Assembly: GCA_001839685.1 (NCBI GenBank) | Contig: MLAK01000707.1 | Location: 8,444-30,593, forward strand | Direction: 5' to 3' | Length of the DNA: 22,150 nucleotides | DNA from: Tritrichomonas foetus | Taxonomy: Eukaryota; Parabasalia; Tritrichomonadida; Tritrichomonadidae | Part shown: in pieces, positions 16,557-22,150 of the stretch | Numbering within the stretch: the first letter of the stretch is position 1 | How the letters are laid out: each line of letters begins with the position of its first letter | Notes under the pieces: model-generated | Databases searched by the model: none | What the model saw: the letters and a program-made list of their open reading frames with translations, nothing else | Told to the model about the DNA's origin: nothing | Program-made: the position numbers and the translations under genes

Positions 16557-17531
16557 ATGACTTTTTTATTCTTTTTACTTGCGATCAAACATTTTCTTCC
16601 ATTTCCCTATCAAGCCACCCCTGATCCTGAAGATATTTTTCATCGTTTGTTATGTCGAGGATGGTCCTGCAACGAAGATTTATATCCTCAACATCAAGCT
16701 GATGAATTCAACGACATTCTCGACATGTACGCCAATGGAACGCTTAATGTAAATCTCGAATCAAAAATTAGACAACTAATTCGCCGTGAATATCATCCGG
16801 CCAAATGTGCTGCTGGCTTCTTTTCTCTCTTTGGGCTAGCCAACTTTTCAAAAAACTTGACAGAATCATATATCGAGCTAAAGGAAGGAAGCGAATTCAA
16901 CTTGTGGTCGTGCCATGAAGCGCTTGCATTTCATCCGTACGAGAAGGACCAAATTGGCCACTTGAGGGCGGCTTCAGCAAGAGGAGCAATTTTGTCATCA
17001 CTTCGACTCGCTATTATAACCAAAAACGAAACTGAATCAGTTGATCTTTTACGTCATATCGCAACAATTCAAACTGCTGGATGGTGGAGGAAACGTCGAT
17101 CAGGAATTGAGTATTCAGACGCCATTGCGAAGATTTTACGCCTTCATGAAGCAGAAAATAAAGAAGCGGAAATCATAAAGTTTGATGATGATTCAAAAAG
17201 TTCTTCTGAAAAAACACATCAAAATCATGATGATGGCAATGATGTTCGTGATGCTTGGGCGACAATAGATCGCATGAGTGGGGAAGGTCATTTGCCTGCA
17301 GCAATCTGGGCTGCTGAAGGTCTCAAGACTGGCGAGATTGGCAGAAAGAGTCTCGCTGAAGCTCGCGCCAAACTACTCCCTATTGTTGTGTCTGGTCCAT
17401 GGCGGATCGATGTAGCATCAGTTGTTGAATCTGATGACACATTTGATAAGGTTGGTGTATTGAAGCTTGCTGCACTTCTTGGAAATACGATTGCTGAACC
17501 CCTCATTTCGTTCCCACAAGCCTTCAAATGA
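16557..17531 (+). CDS. Secretory-pathway protein with Sel1-like helical repeats
   Basis: This 324-residue protein opens with a hydrophobic signal peptide (about 1-19, MTFLFFLLAIKHFLPFPYQA). Two close cysteines follow (Cys33, Cys38). Residues about 80-115 (HPAKCAAGFFSLFGLANFSK and onward), 135-152, 240-265 (GHLPAAIWAAEGLKTGEIG) and 300-324 (LAALLGNTIAEPL) have the 'A..G..Y/F..G....A' spacing of Sel1/TPR-like repeats. In SEL1L/Hrd3 these repeats form the luminal ERAD scaffold with the Hrd1 ligase. Four potential N-glycosylation sites (NGT, NFS, NLT, NET) support luminal exposure. A charged low-complexity insert at about 197-230 separates the two halves. No C-terminal membrane helix or KDEL-type signal is visible, so it would be soluble. 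The Sel1 assignment is tentative; the head-to-head GRP170-like neighbour is consistent with an ER role. Confidence 0.65.
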   Translation: MTFLFFLLAIKHFLPFPYQATPDPEDIFHRLLCRGWSCNEDLYPQHQADEFNDILDMYANGTLNVNLESKIRQLIRREYHPAKCAAGFFSLFGLANFSKNLTESYIELKEGSEFNLWSCHEALAFHPYEKDQIGHLRAASARGAILSSLRLAIITKNETESVDLLRHIATIQTAGWWRKRRSGIEYSDAIAKILRLHEAENKEAEIIKFDDDSKSSSEKTHQNHDDGNDVRDAWATIDRMSGEGHLPAAIWAAEGLKTGEIGRKSLAEARAKLLPIVVSGPWRIDVASVVESDDTFDKVGVLKLAALLGNTIAEPLISFPQAFK

Positions 17532-17986
17532 AATATTGTATGTAAGTAAATATAGAGTTTATCCATAATTTTGATTTTTTCAATAATTTAGCGATTTTAC
17601 TTATTCTCGGAAAGATATCACAAGTCTGTATCAGTATTTTCATCATACGCTCTTTTCCCAAAAACATGTTCATAATATTAATTTAGTTTTGTTTTTGTAC
17701 TGAAAACTGCTGAACACTCGCATGAAAAGTTTTTATCTATGTATGAGATTTTATAGTCTGAACTTATAGATAAAATTATTCCAGGAAAAAAACAATCAGT
17801 TGCTTTTGATATTCATATTTTTATTTACACATTTTCAAATCAGGTTTTACATGTTTGTTACAAACAGATAATTTTTGTGTATCTTTGCACTTCTTAAACA
17901 ACAAAATGCATGTCATCGTCTTTTTGAAGCGATCATATACACACAAATGCACAAAAATATACACTAAAAAAAGTGAATTATAGCCT
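17532..17986. other. Spacer between convergent genes with a long inverted repeat
   Basis: These 455 bases are the shared 3' region of the Sel1-like (+) and acidic (-) genes. The only structure seen is a perfect 10-bp inverted repeat, TTTTATCTAT (17731-17740) and ATAGATAAAA (17766-17775), with a 25-base loop. No gene is supported. Confidence 0.6.
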
Positions 17987-19006
17987 TCATGCTTTAGCTG
18001 CACGAAGCTCGGAAATCATTCCAGTAATATCATCTGATGTGAAACTATAAATATCATACACACCTCTACATAAGAGTTTTGTAGCAGCATCTGCAATTCG
18101 AGCAACCCTTTCATGATCACTCGCAGATGCAGCAAGTTCCTGATCAACTCTTCTGCCTTCCAAAACGACTCCTTTCACTTGCTCGAGAAGTGTGATGATT
18201 TCTTCAACTGCCTTTCTGTTTTCTTCTTCTTCTTTCAGTTTTTTCTTGTTTGCATTGATTTCATATTCATTGAAGAATTGGTCATCAGAATCAAATTCTG
18301 AATGTGATGAAAATTGTTTGAAGTAATCATTTTGAGCGGCAGAAGTACTTCCTTCTTTGTCTTTTGAAGATTCATCTGCAAAATCAAAATCATATGAAGT
18401 GCTTTCGTCAAGAGCATCATCATAAATATTGGATAGTTGTGGAGCATCTGCTTTGTTTTTGGTTTCATCTGAAGGATCTTTGGCAAAAGTAACATCATCT
18501 TCACTTTCTGAAGATTCAGAAAATTCATTCTCAACAAACTCACCACAAGATGATGTTGAAGAATCAAAGTTAACTAACGAAGCTAGATTTGATTGTGCTT
18601 CAGCTTTGTCAAATGATATCATATCATCATCGGAATCAGATGATTCAGTAGGAATGTCACTTTCACTTGAGCTGGCTTTGGCGATTTTTGTTGCGAAGTC
18701 CATCATTTTGTCTGAAACCGATCTTTTCGGCTCGCTGTCTGGATTCGAAAAATTATCTTTATTGGGTGATTCGGCTGCATCCTCCCAACCGGCATCAACG
18801 TTCGATGAATCTAATTTTGGTATATCGCGTTTTCTTTTACTCAAATCCTTTTCGTCTGATGATTCGAGCAATATTTTTTCATTGTTGATATCGGCGTTAT
18901 TTTCACTATCTATTGCGTCAAAGTCATCGTCGTCGTCACTTGAACTTCCGAATTTAAAATCTTCATCTTCTGAACTTGAACCAGAAAATGCTTTCATATT
19001 TTCCAT
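17987..19006 (-). CDS. Acidic Ser/Asp/Glu-rich protein with helical C-terminal domain
   Basis: The protein has 339 residues. Residues 1 to about 245 are predicted disordered and very acidic, with many S-x-x-(D/E) and SSSDDDD-type clusters that are textbook casein-kinase-2 sites. Two basic patches, KRKRDIPK (about 57-64) and PKR (about 93), could be nuclear signals. The last 90 residues are different: a charged helix (KKKLKEEEENRKAVEEIITL) is followed by an ordered stretch with LEGRRVDQELAASASDHERV and CRGVYDIYSF. This probably forms a small helical domain and is the likely functional part. Acidic nuclear proteins of this kind are often histone chaperones or transcription/ribosome-biogenesis factors, but no family is recognised. 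It is divergent from the gene at 19490. Confidence 0.75.
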   Translation of the reverse strand: MENMKAFSGSSSEDEDFKFGSSSDDDDDFDAIDSENNADINNEKILLESSDEKDLSKRKRDIPKLDSSNVDAGWEDAAESPNKDNFSNPDSEPKRSVSDKMMDFATKIAKASSSESDIPTESSDSDDDMISFDKAEAQSNLASLVNFDSSTSSCGEFVENEFSESSESEDDVTFAKDPSDETKNKADAPQLSNIYDDALDESTSYDFDFADESSKDKEGSTSAAQNDYFKQFSSHSEFDSDDQFFNEYEINANKKKLKEEEENRKAVEEIITLLEQVKGVVLEGRRVDQELAASASDHERVARIADAATKLLCRGVYDIYSFTSDDITGMISELRAAKA

Positions 19007-19489
19007 TTTCAGTATTTAAAATTTTTACATCACATTTCATTCATAAGATGAACTCATAATCAGCATTATCTCTTATCAGAATTAATTACGTCGAATACAA
19101 TGTATTCAATACATTCATTAAATGATGACCGTTTTAAATTCCCCTCATCTAATCTTTAACAAATTTTTATCTAATTTTGAAAAAAAAATATATCATAATC
19201 TAAAAGGAAAAGGTTACTTCCTACTAAAACTGAAATATTTTCATATGCATAGATAATTTTGAGATTTCATTTTTATGGTTAATTTTTCAAATGATGTGAA
19301 ATCCTTGGGTAATTTTTTATGGTCAATATTTTAGTATAAAATAGATGAATAACATAAAATTCCATTAACCAGTCATTTCACTCCATTTCTCTCCAAAATA
19401 AACGCATATTATTGAACATAAAATTGAAATCATTTTGAATTCATTTGAAGCATTTAAATCCAACTTTTTGAATATCCTTAGATTCGTTA
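19007..19489. promoter_or_regulatory. Bidirectional 5' region with nested palindromes
   Basis: There are 483 bases between the divergent acidic-protein and helical-protein genes. At 19094-19116, two overlapping palindromes are present: GAATAC-AAT-GTATTC and AATGTATT-C-AATACATT. They lie about 90-110 bases upstream of ATG 19006, a plausible dimer-binding site. The rest is AT-rich with no gene. Confidence 0.45.
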
Positions 19490-20758
19490 ATGTACAGGTT
19501 CGCGCCTTCGACAGTTCCATGTCTTGGGCCCAAATCTCGACCCAATCATAAAATCGAAAACGCTATGATTTCATTTGAAGGCCAAATTTCGAAACGAATT
19601 ACAGATCAAAAGCTTATCGATTCATTAAATCGTGATACGACTATTCGAATTCGACCACCAGCGACAGGCGATAAAAGAAAATCATCAAATTCGTCTCCTA
19701 GGATGAAGAAAAAAAATACACAGCAGCAGCCACCAACAAGATTTCCATCATTTAACTCGCCGCCATATCGAAGGCCAATTTCAAAGCCAGAATTGGATGA
19801 AATGTCACAAGATTTCCTCGATGATCCAGAAAAAAACATTCCAGATGATATCCTCGATTGCCGGTATATTAAATCACAACTGAAAAAGTTGCGATCCTAC
19901 TATGTTCAACAAAGAAACTACATGGATGCATTCCCTGTTCATAAATGCCTCATATTACTCGACGCGAAGATTTGGGAACTCGATCATTATTACGATAAGT
20001 TCTGGGGCATTCGACACAACATGATAAGGCATCAGGAAATTGAGCAATTAGTTAAACGCTATTTGGAAGAATGGGAGGCCAATTTTGAAGACTTTTTAGA
20101 ATGTATTGAGTTGGAAGCGGAACAAATTGAAGAAGAAAACCGAATGGAACTGGAAGAATTTGACTCGCTTATTCCTGATGAATTAGTTATCGAGTTTAGA
20201 AAGCCTTCGCGTAGACTTTTGGATATTAGACAAGCTGAACGTCGTTTGGCTTTAGATAATCAAATTGCGTCAGCCATTCAACTTCAAAAGCTTGCTGACA
20301 AGCTTGAAGAAGTTGAAGCCGATAATGCTTATCGGAAGCAACAGAGAATCATTCGACAGAGACGAAATCGAGTGATAAAAGCGCAAAATAATAGAATTAA
20401 CGCATTCCTTGAACATACAAATTCAGTTAAACGTGTAATGATTCAAACGCGTGATAAACTAATTAGTGGATATATGTTTCGACTTAAAGACTTGGATAAA
20501 AAACTCGATCAAGAAGCACAAGAATTGAATATAGATATAGAAACGATTTGTGATCCACAACTTGATGAAGAAAGAGCTGATTATGTCGCGCAAGAAGAAA
20601 TGGGAACAAAAACGCCGAAATCTAATCCAGCTGCTGGATTCAATTCATCAAGGAGAAGGAAAGCAAATTCTGCAACAATGAGATATGTTGACAAATCACA
20701 AAAATCAACAATCACGCCAGTAACGCCGCGTCAATGTAAAACTGTGAAGAGGAGATAA
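19490..20758 (+). CDS. Charged helical/coiled-coil protein, trichomonad-type, function unknown
   Basis: The protein has 422 residues. Residues 1-100 are basic, Pro/Ser/Lys-rich and probably disordered (KKKNTQQQPPTRFPSF). Residues about 105-355 are almost entirely helical. They start with IPDDILDCRYIKSQLKKLRS and a 'Y..A......L..L' segment typical of two-helix hairpins, then run through long charged helices rich in E, R, K and Q. The C-terminal 50 residues are basic and Ser/Thr-rich, ending in KTVKRR. There is no signal peptide or membrane segment. Proteins with a basic head, a helical Glu/Arg-rich body and a basic tail form large unnamed families in trichomonad genomes; a cytoskeletal or nucleic-acid role is guesswork. 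An alternative in-frame Met lies at residue 26. The stop is TAAA-type. Confidence 0.8.
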   Translation: MYRFAPSTVPCLGPKSRPNHKIENAMISFEGQISKRITDQKLIDSLNRDTTIRIRPPATGDKRKSSNSSPRMKKKNTQQQPPTRFPSFNSPPYRRPISKPELDEMSQDFLDDPEKNIPDDILDCRYIKSQLKKLRSYYVQQRNYMDAFPVHKCLILLDAKIWELDHYYDKFWGIRHNMIRHQEIEQLVKRYLEEWEANFEDFLECIELEAEQIEEENRMELEEFDSLIPDELVIEFRKPSRRLLDIRQAERRLALDNQIASAIQLQKLADKLEEVEADNAYRKQQRIIRQRRNRVIKAQNNRINAFLEHTNSVKRVMIQTRDKLISGYMFRLKDLDKKLDQEAQELNIDIETICDPQLDEERADYVAQEEMGTKTPKSNPAAGFNSSRRRKANSATMRYVDKSQKSTITPVTPRQCKTVKRR

Positions 20759-21124
20759 ATAGCCTTATCATTTCACAACAAAATAGAATTCGCTAATTAA
20801 TTCACATTTATCATCATAGAAAATACTTTGATAATTAATCATGTTCATAGATTGCATCTTTTATGATGCAAAATTTTGTTTTTTTATATATAAACTAACT
20901 TTTCATACGAAATAAATAAATGAAGTTTTATTTTTATAAGTATCAAAGAACCAGTCATTTTTATTAAATATAAACATTTGTTTCGAAGTAATCAATTAAT
21001 GAATGAATAAAACTTGATAATCAGTCGACCAGATAAACATTGAAAATGTTGATGTATTTGCTATTTTTATGAAATTTACAAATCATCGATTTCAAAAATT
21101 TAATAAAATTCAATATTTTATTTC
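20759..21124. other. Spacer with a hairpin downstream of the helical-protein gene
   Basis: These 366 AT-rich bases contain a perfect 7-bp hairpin, TTGCATC (20852-20858) and GATGCAA (20865-20871) with a 6-base loop. It lies about 95 bases after the stop and is followed by a T-rich run. The right part should hold the RhoGAP promoter. No gene is seen. Confidence 0.5.
20852..20871 (+). other. Stem-loop in the 3' flank
   Basis: Perfect 7-bp arms flank a loop TTTTAT, followed by AATTTTG and seven T. It would look like an intrinsic terminator in bacteria. In a eukaryote it is at most a 3' UTR or 3' processing structure, or chance. Confidence 0.35.
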
Positions 21125-21919
21125 ATGAACCCACAATACTTTTCACGCTCCCCTGAGCAATTCGGGGGAAAAATACCTTTCGTCGTCTCCGACCTCATCG
21201 AAAAACTACGAGAACTCGACGCCGCAAATGTTGAAGGAATTTTCCGATTGAGCGGATCAGCCCGCGACATTTCAGACCTCGCCAATATGCTTGATCATGG
21301 TCGTGTTAAAGATTGGTCGAATTTTTCGAATGTTCATACCATCTCCTGCACTTTGAAAAAATATTTCCGCGATATGGTCACTTACGACGCCTTACTTCCT
21401 TACGAATATTTTCAAACAGCCATCGATATCCCCAACAAATCTGCCAACGACGACGAAGCAGCAGCCAAATTTAAAGAATTGATGAATAAACTCACGCCTG
21501 CTCGCAGAAACACTTTCGCCGTTTTAATCAAGTATTTATTCGAAGTTTCCCAATCGCCGACCAGCAAGATGCACCCGCAAAACCTCGCCATCGTATTCGC
21601 CCCGAATTTATTGACCAAACAGCCAGGCAAGATCGACCCCGAAGAGGCCCTTCTTTTCAATGCGCAACAGAACAAAGCCATAGCGACGATGATTCGCCTC
21701 TATGAGAAAATATTCGACGATATTAATATCGGCCCAGAATTATTCGTTACAGATGAAGATTTGGAAATCTTAGCATCACCGCCGATAAACGCGCGCGACC
21801 TTCCAAGAATTATCGAGTTGAGGAACCTTAGAAAAGAATCACTGATTCCATTTGTGCCAGGCGAGATGCTCGCCGATCCAGCTTTTGTGCGACCAACGCG
21901 AGTAGTTGCAGTTGAGTAG
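21125..21919 (+). CDS. RhoGAP-domain protein
   Basis: The protein has 264 residues and is essentially one RhoGAP domain (about 14-195) with a short tail. It should speed GTP hydrolysis by Rho/Rac-type GTPases and so act on the actin cytoskeleton, adhesion or endocytosis. The arginine finger is Arg41 in VEGIFRLSG, matching the family 'GifR.sG'. The second conserved basic/structural segment is TLKKYFRDM (76-84; Lys79 and Arg82), which replaces the usual LK.yLReLP. A third motif, MHPQNLAIVFAPNLL (149-163), carries the conserved Asn153 and Pro160-Asn161. All catalytic landmarks are present, so activity is expected. Residues 196-264 hold a Pro-rich, basic extension without a recognisable domain. 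The start is the first ATG of the frame. Confidence 0.93.
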   Translation: MNPQYFSRSPEQFGGKIPFVVSDLIEKLRELDAANVEGIFRLSGSARDISDLANMLDHGRVKDWSNFSNVHTISCTLKKYFRDMVTYDALLPYEYFQTAIDIPNKSANDDEAAAKFKELMNKLTPARRNTFAVLIKYLFEVSQSPTSKMHPQNLAIVFAPNLLTKQPGKIDPEEALLFNAQQNKAIATMIRLYEKIFDDINIGPELFVTDEDLEILASPPINARDLPRIIELRNLRKESLIPFVPGEMLADPAFVRPTRVVAVE

Positions 21920-22150
21920 CAGCTTTATTTAAATGCCTTTTTTCGTATTTTAGGTTTTCTATTATTAGTTTCTTTCCCTCTGCCTGTTATCAATCTCGTA
22001 GGTGTGAAATCTCTCTGGATGAGATGCAGAGGATTATTTTTTTCATGAAAGCGCCAAGTGATGAAAACAATTAGTGCTTAGAGATAAATCAAGAACATTA
22101 AATAGTCATTGCTGAATAAATCAGAGATGAGAAAAGAATAAATCAGAGAT
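21920..22150. other. 3' flank of the RhoGAP gene with short direct repeat at the edge
   Basis: No gene is visible. GAATAAATCAGAGAT occurs at 22114-22128 and again at 22136-22150, 22 bases apart, with a weaker relative (GAGATAAATCAAGA) at 22081. It may be the beginning of a tandem array cut by the window end. Confidence 0.5.

Noticed and set aside
17821..18003. 60-codon minus-strand frame at the end of the acidic gene
   Set aside because: It begins with GTG inside the acidic coding sequence and has no supporting feature.
19367..20960. AACCAGTCATTT at 19367-19378 and again at 20949-20960, upstream of two plus-strand genes
   Set aside because: A 12-base pair of matches is expected several times by chance in 22 kb of AT-rich DNA, and no third copy supports it.
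1..22150. tRNA, rRNA or mobile element genes
   Set aside because: No B-box-like sequence with a matching acceptor stem, no rRNA-like block, and no transposase, integrase or reverse-transcriptase motifs were seen.

Overview
The window looks like nuclear DNA of a compact, AT-rich protist, most likely a parabasalid (trichomonad) close to Tritrichomonas or Trichomonas. The evidence is indirect. All recognisable genes are single uninterrupted ATG-started frames in the standard code, and none shows an intron. Intergenic DNA is short and very AT-rich. The contents are eukaryotic: protein kinase, RhoGAP, ER Hsp70 relative, amino-acid/auxin permease and FLCN/SMCR8-type DENN protein. One small protein has an N-terminal leader ending in R-A-F, which resembles hydrogenosomal presequences. 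I saw no rRNA, tRNA, transposon, virus or CRISPR array. The species assignment is inference.

Layout from left to right. 1-783 (-) is the 5' part of a folliculin/SMCR8-like gene that runs off the left edge through an in-frame 18-bp tandem repeat. 1044-1592 (+) encodes a basic N/P-rich protein and converges on 1926-4850 (-), a 974-residue coiled-coil protein; simple sequence and a 20-bp tandem repeat lie between them. 4851-5805 holds a possible decayed gene. 5806-7104 (-) is a CAMK/AMPK-like kinase. A long AT-rich gap follows. Next is a divergent pair of small genes, a four-helix membrane protein (8150-8635, -) and a 138-residue protein (8869-9285, +). 10264-11574 (-) is an amino-acid transporter with a degenerate 16-bp repeat upstream. 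12159-12467 (-) is the small putative hydrogenosomal protein.

12770-15892 (-) is a GRP170/HYOU1-like ER chaperone with a signal peptide and a C-terminal NDEL. It is head-to-head with 16557-17531 (+), a signal-peptide protein with Sel1-like helices, so this is a plausible ER-proteostasis pair. 17987-19006 (-) is an acidic Ser/Asp/Glu-rich protein, divergent from 19490-20758 (+), a charged helical protein of trichomonad type. 21125-21919 (+) is a RhoGAP.

I found no operon-like or defence-like system. The most interesting leads are the 11-13 bp motif shared by three 5' regions (12564, 15969, 16530), the unusual glycan/His-Arg/Pro tail of the GRP170-like protein, the Cys/His hexapeptide repeat in the FLCN/SMCR8-like gene, and two short-period tandem repeats in intergenic DNA.
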